Positions 43,794 to 53,043 of a stretch of DNA of 64,000 nucleotides are shown here, in pieces (position 1 is the first letter of the stretch; each line of letters begins with the position of its first letter). Under the pieces are notes generated by a model that searched no databases, was not told where the DNA came from, and was given only the letters and a program-made list of their open reading frames with translations. Made by a program: the position numbers and the translations under genes. Source of the stretch: a virus; the IMG/VR virus record IMGVR_UViG_3300013102_000003, positions 104,557 through 168,556 of that record; one strand, 5' to 3'.

Positions 43794-44663
43794 ATGGCAC
43801 GCAGTAACACCACCCTAGTCCCCACAGCGGGACTTGAGGTCGCCCCCTTCGGTATTCTGAGTCCAGCTACCACTACGTACAACGAGAGTGACAGCTTCTG
43901 GACTTCTGGGCTTACCTACGAAGATCTGGACGCCGGTGTAGTTGTTGTCAACGGATCGATCTACGGAGTCAGCCCTGCTGCATCCGTAACGGTTGTTGAC
44001 AACAGCGCTTCTAAAGAACACTTCAAGACGTACTATCCTTTCGATGTCAAGGCATCCGTGAAGGTTTCCACCATGGGAACCAACCCGGCTGATATTGAAG
44101 CAAGCGCCAAGGCGGCGCTTGACATTGTGACCCAGAAGGCCGTTGAGACGGAATTCTGGAATGGCGATGTAGCAAAACTTCTTACCACTGACAATGATAA
44201 CAGATACCTCGCTTCGGCGCAATCTGTAGATGTGACCCCTACACCGGGAACAGCCGTCAAGGTTCGTTACGGTCTGGCGCTGTTGGAGCAGGCAATTGCC
44301 AACTCCCCAGTAGGCGCACAGGGACTTATTCACGCACCAAGAGATGTAGCTTCCACGCTACCCCTTGACAAGGATGGTACCACACTTCGAACCTCTCTGG
44401 GAACACCTGTAGTTGCAGGCGTTGGATACTCAAAGAAGGGTCCGACCGGAGCAGTAGCTGCCGCTGGCAAGGCTTGGATGTACGCAACCGGGCCTGTCTC
44501 GGTTCGTCTCGGCCCCACCATTGTTACACCCGGAAACCTGAATCAGGCTGTCGATATTCGCGTCAACAACATTGAGTACTTCGTTGACCGCTCAGCAGCC
44601 GTTACATGGTCCACCACCACGTCGTACGCAGTACTCGTTGATCTAACACTAGACTACGCATAA
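43794..44663 (+). CDS. Head structural protein, possibly capsid-like, 289 aa
   Basis: ATG 43794 follows CTAAGGAATCAAC. The sequence has an extended N-terminal region, a long helix (DIEASAKAALDIVTQKAVETEF) and a beta-rich C-terminal half with a repeated pattern of hydrophobic strands. The helix followed by beta P-domain resembles HK97-type capsid folds, so it may be a second capsid-like, encapsulin-like or decoration protein. I cannot name a family with certainty. Confidence 0.6.
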   Translation: MARSNTTLVPTAGLEVAPFGILSPATTTYNESDSFWTSGLTYEDLDAGVVVVNGSIYGVSPAASVTVVDNSASKEHFKTYYPFDVKASVKVSTMGTNPADIEASAKAALDIVTQKAVETEFWNGDVAKLLTTDNDNRYLASAQSVDVTPTPGTAVKVRYGLALLEQAIANSPVGAQGLIHAPRDVASTLPLDKDGTTLRTSLGTPVVAGVGYSKKGPTGAVAAAGKAWMYATGPVSVRLGPTIVTPGNLNQAVDIRVNNIEYFVDRSAAVTWSTTTSYAVLVDLTLDYA

Positions 44664-44678
44664 ATTAGGAGATAAACA

Positions 44679-45320
44679 ATGGCACAAGACAACGCCTCCG
44701 CAGTTGCGGGTATGGCAATCCGTCTTACTCGTCTAGCTGCCGATGGTGCGCCCGTTATTGGCGCAAGCGCATCATACGTCACAAAGAAGTTCGTATCCCT
44801 CGGCTTCACACCGGAATACGAGACTGGAGATGAATTCACAACCAAGGCAGCAGACGGTACCGTTTGCGCCTCGTGGAAGGCTCCAGACACACTCAAGCGC
44901 GTCACACTGAGCATTGCGCTCTGTGATCCCGATCCCGAGTTCACCGAAATGATTGCCGGTGGAACTCTGCTTTCTTCAGGCGGCAAGTCCGTAGGTTGGA
45001 AGGCACCTCTCGTAGGTGTCGATGCTACTCCTAACGGTGTTGCTATCGAAGTTTGGGCTATTGCGAACGTCGGTGGCCGTCAGGCTTCCGTCAACCCGTA
45101 CTGGCACTTCGTCTTCCCATACGCACAGATGCACATGGCCGGAGAACGCGCAATCCAGAACGACCTCATGGCGACAAGCTTTGAAGGCTGGTCCGTTGGA
45201 AACCCATCGTTCGGAGACGGCCCCGCTGCTCCGCTTTGGCCTTTCGCATCGGATTCCCCGATTGCTTACGCTCGTACCACAGCTATCCCTGCTGGAACTG
45301 GCTACCAAACAGTAGCATAA
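44679..45320 (+). CDS. Putative major tail protein, 213 aa
   Basis: ATG 44679 follows TTAGGAGATAAACA. The protein is beta-rich with motifs EMIAGGTLL, VAIEVWAIANVGG, YWHFVFPYAQM and a C-terminal GNPSFGDGPAAPLWP, which resemble actinophage tail-tube proteins. The usual place for that gene is after the connector genes; here it precedes them, so a decoration protein is the alternative. A strong terminator follows, as is often seen after abundantly made structural proteins. Confidence 0.55.
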   Translation: MAQDNASAVAGMAIRLTRLAADGAPVIGASASYVTKKFVSLGFTPEYETGDEFTTKAADGTVCASWKAPDTLKRVTLSIALCDPDPEFTEMIAGGTLLSSGGKSVGWKAPLVGVDATPNGVAIEVWAIANVGGRQASVNPYWHFVFPYAQMHMAGERAIQNDLMATSFEGWSVGNPSFGDGPAAPLWPFASDSPIAYARTTAIPAGTGYQTVA

Positions 45321-45335
45321 GCTACAAACTAACAC

Positions 45336-45370
45336 AACCGGCTGGTTCCTCTTGGAGCCAGCCGGTTCTG
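45336..45370 (+). terminator. Intrinsic terminator
   Basis: AACCGGCTGGTTCC / GGAGCCAGCCGGTT (45336-45349 / 45354-45367) is a 14 bp stem with a TCTT loop, followed by CTGTTATG. Confidence 0.88.
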
Positions 45371-45377
45371 TTATGTG

Positions 45378-45411
45378 TGGTATAATTAATCTAAAGAGCA
45401 TTGGAGAATAC
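45378..45411 (+). promoter_or_regulatory. Extended -10 promoter
   Basis: TGGTATAAT (-10 at 45381-45386) has no recognisable -35. It lies 11 nt after a terminator and 26 nt before ATG 45412, which has GGAG as SD. Confidence 0.75.
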
Positions 45412-46101
45412 ATGGCTACCCTATGGATTAGTGCAGCAGATACTATAGACCCAACCGGGCCGTATACTGAGTCTGCTGTCCAGTTTGCCTGCTTTGTGCT
45501 CTACAAACTGTCCGGCGAGAAATATAACGGAATCCAAACCACCACTGAAGTCTACACCGCTGACAATATGATGTCAAATCTCACTCAGCCCACCGTCGTT
45601 GGCGGCAACATGTACAACTTCCCGCGATTCGCAGACGGGCACCGTGAGCTTAGACTCCGACACACGCCCATCCGATCCATCCAATCTATCACGTATCTAG
45701 GTCGAACACTAGACCCATCCGAGTATTCTCTGAGAAACAACAGCTATGTTGTCCAGAAGAACGCTATGCCGTGGGTCCTGAATCCCGTAACAGAACTTGA
45801 AGTAACCTACGAGTACGGCACACCGCCTCCCGCAGCAGGACGACGCGCAGCTATCAGGCTCGCCAATGAGCTAATTCTTTGGGACAGAGGCTCAGGAAAC
45901 TGTGCGCTTCCCGAGAGAATTTCCTCCGTCTCCAAGCAGGGTGTGTCATACACTATCATGGACCCGCAAGAATTCATCTCCAACGGTAAGGTTGGGATCT
46001 ACGAAATTGATCTCTTCCTTGCAGCAGTAAATCCCACCAAGGCTAAAAAGAGGCCAAAAGTGTTCTTGGCTAATGGGCCAAGAGCGGAAAGAGTAAACTA
46101 A
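45412..46101 (+). CDS. Head-to-tail connector (adaptor), 229 aa
   Basis: ATG 45412 follows TTGGAGAATAC; an in-frame start at 45352 lies inside the terminator and is rejected. The helical and beta mix with PIRSIQSITYLGRTLDPSEYSL and VTYEYGTPPPAAGRRAAIRLANELI is typical of head completion or adaptor proteins that bind below the portal. Position after the capsid genes agrees. Confidence 0.75.
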   Translation: MATLWISAADTIDPTGPYTESAVQFACFVLYKLSGEKYNGIQTTTEVYTADNMMSNLTQPTVVGGNMYNFPRFADGHRELRLRHTPIRSIQSITYLGRTLDPSEYSLRNNSYVVQKNAMPWVLNPVTELEVTYEYGTPPPAAGRRAAIRLANELILWDRGSGNCALPERISSVSKQGVSYTIMDPQEFISNGKVGIYEIDLFLAAVNPTKAKKRPKVFLANGPRAERVN

Positions 46102-46102
46102 T

Positions 46103-46351
46103 ATGAGCGATACAGATCCTTACGCAGCCCCCGTAGCCGAAGAAGCAGCATTCGTTGTTCCTACACCCGCCGAGCCAGAAGCCGTAGAAGCCCCTGTAAC
46201 GGAAGAGATTTCCGTCCCTGAGGGTTCTATCAAGACTGTCCTCGCTTGGGTCGGAGACGACGCCACAAAGGCGCAGGCAGCACTTGACGCAGAGAGCAAG
46301 GGCGAGAAGCGCACTTCCCTCATCACCAAGCTAGAATCCATCATTAACTAA
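46103..46351 (+). CDS. Small head or connector-associated protein, 82 aa
   Basis: ATG 46103 overlaps the neighbourhood of the previous stop. The first half is an acidic Pro/Ala/Glu linker. The second half is a short helical unit (IKTVLAWVGDDATKAQAALDAE) common in actinophage head genes, where it resembles small SAP- or Rho-N-like domains. Function is unknown. Confidence 0.72.
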   Translation: MSDTDPYAAPVAEEAAFVVPTPAEPEAVEAPVTEEISVPEGSIKTVLAWVGDDATKAQAALDAESKGEKRTSLITKLESIIN

Positions 46352-46365
46352 CACTAGGAACCGCC

Positions 46366-46911
46366 ATGCTTGACCCAAATGAATTTGTCGATCTGGCGGA
46401 CCGCATTCTTGAAACAGTTGTAGCGACATACGCCGACCACGAGGTAGAACTCCCTGAACGGAGATACCTCGCGGTCGGCGGTTCAGGTTCCACAGTTCAC
46501 GATTGTGAACAGGTCACGGTATCTTTTGAGCAGGGTTATTCCGGTCTTCCGGGAAACCAAGCCATGGAGCCGGTCAAATGTGCAGGCCCACGCTCCGGTG
46601 TTTTCGTGATTGAAGTGGTCCGCGCCTTGCCGCTATCCAACACGGAAGCGGCCAACCCAGCCACACCAGTACCGTCCCGATACGGGAACGTGACATCCGG
46701 TGTCGCCATCCTCCCAGCAGAGGTACAGAGTGCGATTGCCCGCAAGCAGATGCGGGACGCCATGCTTCTCATTGATGCCGGTCTGCGGGCCGGAGAAACC
46801 CAGCTTACAGGATCTCTCGCTGACGTATCCGCTGGACAGCCACAGGGTGGTTTTCAGGCCATTACGTTGGTACTGACGCTCTCCGCATTGGGTACCATGT
46901 ACGATGGCTAG
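46366..46911 (+). CDS. Head-to-tail connector, 181 aa
   Basis: ATG 46366 follows CTAGGAACCGCC. The sequence has a helical start (LADRILETVVATYADHEVELP), a beta core and a final VLTLSALGTMYDG. Position between the adaptor and the HK97-gp10-like gene fits a stopper or connector component. It overlaps the next gene by 8 nt. Confidence 0.72.
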   Translation: MLDPNEFVDLADRILETVVATYADHEVELPERRYLAVGGSGSTVHDCEQVTVSFEQGYSGLPGNQAMEPVKCAGPRSGVFVIEVVRALPLSNTEAANPATPVPSRYGNVTSGVAILPAEVQSAIARKQMRDAMLLIDAGLRAGETQLTGSLADVSAGQPQGGFQAITLVLTLSALGTMYDG

Positions 46912-47287
46912 ATTCGTACTGGATCGCGCCGTCTATGACGAGATCACCAAATCTCCCACCGGAATGACCGGAAGACATTTGGGAAAGCTTGGCGCGAAGC
47001 TGAGAACCCTTGCCCGAGCACAGGTTGGCGTAAAAACTGGCGCACTCAAGGCCTCCATCCACTACAACGTGGTCAGAAACGGTCGAGGACTTCACGTTCT
47101 CATCGGATCTGACAACAAAATCGCCCTCATGCATCACCAAGGAACCCGCCCGCATATCATCCTTCCGCGCCGAGCGCAAACATTGAGGTTTTATTCTCAT
47201 GGTAGAATAGTATATGCACAGGTTGTGCGTCATCCCGGTACAAAGCCTAACAGATACCTGACGGATAACCTAAGACGAGTCATCTGA
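46904..47287 (+). CDS. HK97 gp10-like tail completion protein, 127 aa
   Basis: ATG 46904 overlaps the previous gene. The series ARAQVGVKTGALKASIHYNV, then MHHQGTRPHIILPRRAQTLRF and a final HPGTKPNRYLTDNLRRVI is characteristic of HK97 gp10-like proteins, which sit at the head-tail interface. A possible extended -10 (TGGTAGAAT, 47200-47208) for the chaperone genes lies near its end. Confidence 0.85.
   Translation: MARFVLDRAVYDEITKSPTGMTGRHLGKLGAKLRTLARAQVGVKTGALKASIHYNVVRNGRGLHVLIGSDNKIALMHHQGTRPHIILPRRAQTLRFYSHGRIVYAQVVRHPGTKPNRYLTDNLRRVI
47200..47208 (+). promoter_or_regulatory. Extended -10 element inside gene end
   Basis: TGGTAGAAT matches the class of -35-less promoters of the structural region. 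It lies 110 nt before the tail chaperone gene. Confidence 0.4.
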
Positions 47288-47317
47288 CACTAAGAAATAA
47301 CGACACAGGAGCCACCC

Positions 47318-47647
47318 ATGGCAGCACGTAAAGTAAAGTCCTTCACCTCCACCGCCCCGAAGGATGTAGTAGAGCCTATCACATTCGAACTCGAAGGCGA
47401 AAACTTCGAAGCCTACGGTCAGGTTCCCGGAGCGGTCCTTCTGGACTTTATCGCAGCATCCTCGCAGGAAGATTCCAACGGAACCGCAGGAGCCATTCTA
47501 GGCTACCTGAAGAGTTCCATGGACCGCGAGAACTTCAAGCGTTTCGACAAGCTCACCCGCGACCCTGAGAAGGTCATCCAGCTTCAGGTACTAGCCGATA
47601 TCGTAGCATATCTGATTGAAGAGCGCACCTCGCGCCCTACGGACTAG
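47318..47647 (+). CDS. Tail assembly chaperone, first frame, 109 aa
   Basis: ATG 47318 follows CAGGAGCCACCC. Size, position just before the tape-measure gene and character (an acidic helical protein with TRDPEKVIQLQVLADIVAYLIEE) fit the first tail assembly chaperone. The second chaperone frame lies in the -1 frame directly after it. Confidence 0.8.
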   Translation: MAARKVKSFTSTAPKDVVEPITFELEGENFEAYGQVPGAVLLDFIAASSQEDSNGTAGAILGYLKSSMDRENFKRFDKLTRDPEKVIQLQVLADIVAYLIEERTSRPTD

Positions 47648-48015
47648 TCATAGGCGTTGGTCAGGAATTCTTGAGGTGGTGGCCGTATTATGACGGCCAC
47701 TACCTTTTGAACAAGAAAACTGACCTCCTAGAGCTATTCAACGAATATGATTCAGACCGGGTTATGAATATGATTGATAACCTAATAATCGATGATAGTG
47801 TCTATGACCAGCGAAATGACGGTCTTGTTTTGAAAAGCCGTACGTCTCTCGACAGAGACTATGGTAGAATTAAGAGAAGTAATACTTCTCAAGTAGCCAC
47901 TGACGACATCTTCGACACTCTAGCAGATGCTGAAGCTGGGCTTATTACCGGAATTGACGCGACAGACGACGGAACTTTACCGGGTCTCGCCGGTATACCC
48001 ATGATGAGCTTGTAG
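47620..48015 (+). CDS. Tail assembly chaperone, second frame (-1), possibly by frameshift
   Basis: The -1 frame is open from 47620, overlapping the last 28 nt of the first chaperone, and runs to TAG 48015. A -1 slip near CGC-CCT-ACG (about 47634) would fuse them; the site is not a canonical heptamer. TTG 47671 with AGGA is an alternative independent start. The product begins with a Trp/Tyr-rich segment (RWWPYYDGHYLLNKK) and becomes acidic. An extended -10 (TAGAAT 47865-47870) lies inside. Confidence 0.65.
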   Translation, partial: RAHLAPYGLVIGVGQEFLRWWPYYDGHYLLNKKTDLLELFNEYDSDRVMNMIDNLIIDDSVYDQRNDGLVLKSRTSLDRDYGRIKRSNTSQVATDDIFDTLADAEAGLITGIDATDDGTLPGLAGIPMMSL

Positions 48016-48052
48016 CTCTCGCCCATGTTGATTTAGAAAGTGAAGTGGTTCG

Positions 48053-51000
48053 GTGGCTATTATTGGAACAGCCTACGTCCAGATCCGAGCCGAAGACAAG
48101 CACTTCGAAGCCGACGTACGCGCAGCAGCACGTAGAATCAAGAATGTCGCCATCCAGCTAAAGGCCGATGTCGATATGACAAAGGCGTCCAAGAAAATCC
48201 GTGATCTTAGGTACCGCATCACCTCAAAGGATGCGGTACTTAAGATCGACGCGGATGTCACCAAGGCTGACGCCAAGATGGCAAAGCTTCTCAGCAAGTT
48301 CCTTGAGAACGACCTTGAGTTCAACGCTGTTGCCAACACCGCTGGTGCAGATTCCCAGCTTACCGCACTTCGTACCCGCTTTGCGCACACCCGCTCGACA
48401 TTCAACGCTGACGCCGACACAGGAGCAGCCGAAGCCCAACTTGACTTTGCTGCCCGAAACCGCACAGCTAAGATCAGTGCCAAGCTTGACCCGCAAACCA
48501 CTGCCGCCCTCAAGGGCCTCTTCAACACACTCACAGGTACAATCCCCTATGAGAAGATTCGTGGTACCCTCTCCGCAGTAGCAGCAAACTTTGAGGCCAT
48601 TGCCGTCAAGGGTACAGCCATCGTATCTGTCATTGGCGGTATCAGTGCTGAGATTCTTACTGCCGGTGCTAACATCCTCAGTGTCGGTGGAGACATCTCT
48701 GAGGCCGTAGGATTGATAGCCCTTATGCCTACCGCTATGGGTTCCATGGTGACCATCATGGGCGCTATGAAGATGGCGTGGACAAACTTCGGTAAGGCCT
48801 TCAACAAGGATGCCAAGAAGTCCGCTGCCGCTCTGGCGGAACTGCCTAAAGAGGCACAGAACACTGTCAAGGCCCTCAAGGGTGTCTACGCGCAGATCCA
48901 GAAGCCCGTTCAGAAGGCCTTTTGGGTCTCCATGGGCACTTCCCTACAGGACACCGTCAAGAGGCTCCTACCGGCCCTTACAGACGGTTTCGTCAAGGTA
49001 GGCGGGTCTCTCGGAACAGTGACCAAGGAAGTCTCACTTGCCTTTGGACGTCTTGGTGACGGGACACTCCAGAAGATGTTCGAGCACCTAGCCGGATTCC
49101 TCGATAACCTCGCGCCCGGAATGGGACGCCTCATTGACGCGTTCAACATTCTCGGGAAGGTCGGAGCAACCTACCTCCCACAGTTCGGAACATACCTCAC
49201 CTCACTCGCCACCCAGTTCAAGGGCTTCATCGAGAATGCCGAGAAGACTGGAAAGATCAACGAGTGGATCGAAACCGGTACTAAGAGACTACAGGAAATG
49301 GGTTCCATTGTCAAGTCCACCACCGGTATCTTCGGTGGACTGGTTGACGCTTCGCGCCGTGCCGGTGCTCCCGGACTTACCGAGATGGCCGCTAGCTTGC
49401 GCGACATCAGGGACCTTGTCAACGGTGAACCGTTCCAGAGCCGCCTGACCACAGTACTTGAAGGTGCCAGAACTGGTGCAGCTTACTTGGGTGAAGCCTT
49501 TAGTGATCTTGCAAAGTTCGTTGGTGATTCCTCCACAGCCATTGGCATCTTCCTGACCGAGTCCTCCGTAGTCGTATCCAAGTTCATTGGCAGCATCAAA
49601 ACCCTCTTTGACGGTACCGGCCTTGGGTCCGGACTCATTACAGCCATGGATGGAATGGCTACTGCCCTAGATATCCTCCAGCCCGGTTTCGCTGACCTCG
49701 GGTCTAGTATCGGGAACCTTGGAATCATCTCCGGAGAAGTATTCAAGGGCATGGCTCCCGGCCTGAATCAGCTATTTGATACAATCGATAAGGTCATTGA
49801 GTCCATCAAGCAGGGCGTCATTGACGCTCTCCCAGTATTCAACACATTCATGCAGGCGCTCCTTGGACTCGCTCAGGGTCCAATTGTAGCACTTGCTACC
49901 GGAGTTGGCAACCTTCTCACAGCATTCTCCAAACTGCCCGCAGCCATTCAGACAGTCATGATGTCGATTGGCCTATTCCTGCTGCTCAAGAAGGGCTTCG
50001 ACAAGTTCTTTGGCGGTCTGGGTAAGAGCCTACAGGACGAGACTACCAACGCCGGTAAGTCATTCGGACAGGTCCGAAGGGGTGCGGCACAGATGCGCGG
50101 AGGCGTCCGTGACGCTTTCGCCACTATGGGTGCATCCGCCAAGAACTTTGGTGTTGCTCTCTCTGAAGGCGTCGGTAAGTCATTCAGCCCTCTGGTAGGC
50201 CGTGCACAGGATATGGCTGACAAGATGAAGGGGGCCATGCAGCAGGCCGGTGCCGGATTCAGACAGGGTGTGAATCTAGGTCCATATCTTGACGGTGTCA
50301 AGAGGGGTCTGGGTGACGTAGCCACACGTACAAAGCAGACTATTAGTGGTATGGGTGACCAGCTTAAAGGCGTCGGGAAGGACTTGGCGCGTTCGCTGGT
50401 ACCCGCTGGCAGTGCTCTGGACAACTTTGGCAAAAAGATCAAGGACACCGCATCACAGGTACACAATAACCTACAACCTGCTCGTGACGCGTTCAAGGCC
50501 CTAGGCCCTGCCGCCCTCACGGCTGGTAAGAATCTCGGAGCTAACCTTGGGGCTGGACTGAAGCAGGCTGGCGGTGGACTCATGTCCGCGCTGGGTGGCG
50601 GCTGGGGTCTAGCTCTCATGGGCGCTACCATGGCAATCGGGCTATTCGCTGACTCTCAAGCTAAGGCTGAATCCAAGGTCGCCAGCCTTGCGGGTGCCCT
50701 TGATGAGCAGTCTGCTGCCTTCACAGGCGCTGCCAAGAAGATGCTGGCTGCTGACGTTCTGGATCAGGACGCCAACTGGTTCGATGACCTCATGAGGTCC
50801 GGGCGACGCAACATGGAAGAGCTTGTACGCGATACAGGTATGAACATGGATCAGGTTATGGAAACTTTGTCCAACCCTCAGGGGCGAGACGAGTTTGTCA
50901 ATAACTTCAAGAAGATCCGTGACGCAACTGGTGAGGGCAATGAGGTAACTCAGGAACTTGCTGCTTCTGTCAATATGACTACCGATAATTTCAAAGGTCT

Positions 51001-53035
51001 TTCCCAGACAGACCTCAATGAGATGACAAAGCAGATTGAGGACGGAGCTAATTCGGCTAAGAAGGCGGAAGAGCGCGTACTGGCTTTGGCTCAGGCGACC
51101 GGTAAAACTACTGTACAGGCAACTATCCTCGCACGGAACTTTGACACCCTAAAGTCATCCACCTCCAGCGTGAGTGAGAAATTTGCCGCGCTTAAGCAGA
51201 ACCTTGATGTCGCTGGCGACGGAATGGCGTCTGCCAGCACTAACGCGCTTGGTTTTGCAAAATCGGTATTCGATCTGGAGGATGGAATCAAGAGTATCGG
51301 TGGGGAGTATGACCACTGGGAGGAAAACCAGACCAAGTTCAGCGAGTCATTCAAGAAGGGCCTGCTGGACATTAACGGGCAATGGAACACCACCTCTAGG
51401 GGTGCTGTAGCTTTCGGGCAGCAGATGGACGGAGCAAGGGACGCAGTCCTCCAGTCCGGTGCCGCCGAACTTAAGCGCCTTCAGGACACAGGAATGAAGT
51501 TCCCTGAGGCTGCTGCCGGTGCGTTGAAGGTTATGAACGATGGTGCCAAGCAGGTCAGGACAACCCTCGAAAAGGCGGGCCTTGATGTCGGTACTGTCAA
51601 CACTATCATGGCTAACCTCAAGCTCAACCCGGAGAACCTAAAGGCTGCTGTAGCCGTTGATACCAAGGACGCAGAAAGCAAGCTACTCCATCTTGAGATT
51701 ATGAAGGCCGGTGTCATGTCCGGTAACTGGGAAGTAGCTCTTACAGCATCCAGCAAGCAGGTACAGGACACCATCCTCGGTACTGACAGAATGAGGGAAG
51801 CATACAAGAACGGCGGCTGGGAGGCTGTCGCAACTCTGAAGGATGACACCGGCAAGAGCATGGGCGAGCTTATGACTAAGATCGCCCTAGCCAAGGATGA
51901 CTCTGAAGTTGAAGTCCTTCTTAAGGCTGCTTTCCCTGACTCCCACGTGTTCGATGAGGCCAAGCAGAAGGCCAAAGAGTACGGCATGATGGATGTCAAG
52001 GCAGCACTCGGTGTCGAGGACAACGCCACTGCGCCTACGGAACTCGCTAAGAAGGCTATTGAAGAGTATAACCTAACACCTACTCTTGACAAGTACCTCA
52101 AGGGCGTTGACTTGACTGGCCCTGCTACTGAGTCAGCCAAGGCTACCATGAGTGCTCTTCCTGATGTCACCCGCAAGATGGAAGCACAGGACGCTACTGA
52201 GGACGGCAAGAACCAAGCCGCGATCACCATGAACCAGCTTAATGATGTTACTCGCAAGTTCTTTGGAGACAACCAGACACAGGGCGGAAAGGATTCCGCA
52301 ACTGGTACGATGGAATCTCTGAAGAGCGTCACTAGGGATCTTTCGGCAAATGACGCTGCTGCTCCCGGAAGGAATGCAGCCCAAGGAACCATCGACGCGC
52401 TCAGAGGCAAGGAAGTCAAGCTCACGGCTGACGATCAGGCTTCAGGTGTGGTCGGTGCAGTTGACAGACAGACAATCGGCAACAAAACCTTCACTGTCAG
52501 TGCACTCTGGGATGCCGCGTCGTTTGCAATCAAGCACGCCCTCGGATTCGCTAATGGTGGAATCATGAAGAACAACGTTCAGACTTTCGCAAACGGTGGT
52601 ATACTTAGTAAGGCAGTTGCTCCGGCAGTCAAGGCCTATGCAAATGGTGGAATTGAAAACCACGTTGCACAGATTGCCTACAAGTCTGCGGCTGTCCCAA
52701 TGCGTATCTGGGCTGAGGCTGAAGGCGGCGAAGCATATATCCCGCTGGCTCTCAGCAAGCGTAAGCGTTCGTTGGAAATCCTCCGTCAGGTTATGGCAGA
52801 GTTCGGTCTGGAGAAGTACGCCATGTTCGCTGACGGTGGCTTCAACAACAAGCCGGTTCAACCGTCCGTTGTCAAGTCGCGCCATGCTACCACAACCAGC
52901 GCAGTAAGTCCAGCCGCTCACGGCGGTGCCGGAACGCAAATCAACTTCACCGTCAACCCGTCACAGGGTCTTTCAGAAGCGCAGATCGGTGAATCTGCCA
53001 TGAAGGAACTCTACTGGCAGATAGCTAGCCGTTAG
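48053..53035 (+). CDS. Tape measure protein, 1660 aa
   Basis: GTG 48053 is the start giving the typical N-terminus (AIIGTAYVQIRAEDKHFEADV). The first 160 residues are repeat-like alpha/beta units. A long helical body with hydrophobic Gly/Ala stretches follows (about residues 180-240 and 620-900). The C-terminus has repeated FANGGI units and WAEAEGGEAYIPL, classic for actinophage tape measures. It sets tail length and takes part in DNA entry. At about 0.15 nm per residue the tail would be around 250 nm, using the usual rule. Confidence 0.92.
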   Translation: MAIIGTAYVQIRAEDKHFEADVRAAARRIKNVAIQLKADVDMTKASKKIRDLRYRITSKDAVLKIDADVTKADAKMAKLLSKFLENDLEFNAVANTAGADSQLTALRTRFAHTRSTFNADADTGAAEAQLDFAARNRTAKISAKLDPQTTAALKGLFNTLTGTIPYEKIRGTLSAVAANFEAIAVKGTAIVSVIGGISAEILTAGANILSVGGDISEAVGLIALMPTAMGSMVTIMGAMKMAWTNFGKAFNKDAKKSAAALAELPKEAQNTVKALKGVYAQIQKPVQKAFWVSMGTSLQDTVKRLLPALTDGFVKVGGSLGTVTKEVSLAFGRLGDGTLQKMFEHLAGFLDNLAPGMGRLIDAFNILGKVGATYLPQFGTYLTSLATQFKGFIENAEKTGKINEWIETGTKRLQEMGSIVKSTTGIFGGLVDASRRAGAPGLTEMAASLRDIRDLVNGEPFQSRLTTVLEGARTGAAYLGEAFSDLAKFVGDSSTAIGIFLTESSVVVSKFIGSIKTLFDGTGLGSGLITAMDGMATALDILQPGFADLGSSIGNLGIISGEVFKGMAPGLNQLFDTIDKVIESIKQGVIDALPVFNTFMQALLGLAQGPIVALATGVGNLLTAFSKLPAAIQTVMMSIGLFLLLKKGFDKFFGGLGKSLQDETTNAGKSFGQVRRGAAQMRGGVRDAFATMGASAKNFGVALSEGVGKSFSPLVGRAQDMADKMKGAMQQAGAGFRQGVNLGPYLDGVKRGLGDVATRTKQTISGMGDQLKGVGKDLARSLVPAGSALDNFGKKIKDTASQVHNNLQPARDAFKALGPAALTAGKNLGANLGAGLKQAGGGLMSALGGGWGLALMGATMAIGLFADSQAKAESKVASLAGALDEQSAAFTGAAKKMLAADVLDQDANWFDDLMRSGRRNMEELVRDTGMNMDQVMETLSNPQGRDEFVNNFKKIRDATGEGNEVTQELAASVNMTTDNFKGLSQTDLNEMTKQIEDGANSAKKAEERVLALAQATGKTTVQATILARNFDTLKSSTSSVSEKFAALKQNLDVAGDGMASASTNALGFAKSVFDLEDGIKSIGGEYDHWEENQTKFSESFKKGLLDINGQWNTTSRGAVAFGQQMDGARDAVLQSGAAELKRLQDTGMKFPEAAAGALKVMNDGAKQVRTTLEKAGLDVGTVNTIMANLKLNPENLKAAVAVDTKDAESKLLHLEIMKAGVMSGNWEVALTASSKQVQDTILGTDRMREAYKNGGWEAVATLKDDTGKSMGELMTKIALAKDDSEVEVLLKAAFPDSHVFDEAKQKAKEYGMMDVKAALGVEDNATAPTELAKKAIEEYNLTPTLDKYLKGVDLTGPATESAKATMSALPDVTRKMEAQDATEDGKNQAAITMNQLNDVTRKFFGDNQTQGGKDSATGTMESLKSVTRDLSANDAAAPGRNAAQGTIDALRGKEVKLTADDQASGVVGAVDRQTIGNKTFTVSALWDAASFAIKHALGFANGGIMKNNVQTFANGGILSKAVAPAVKAYANGGIENHVAQIAYKSAAVPMRIWAEAEGGEAYIPLALSKRKRSLEILRQVMAEFGLEKYAMFADGGFNNKPVQPSVVKSRHATTTSAVSPAAHGGAGTQINFTVNPSQGLSEAQIGESAMKELYWQIASR

Positions 53036-53043
53036 GTAACAAG

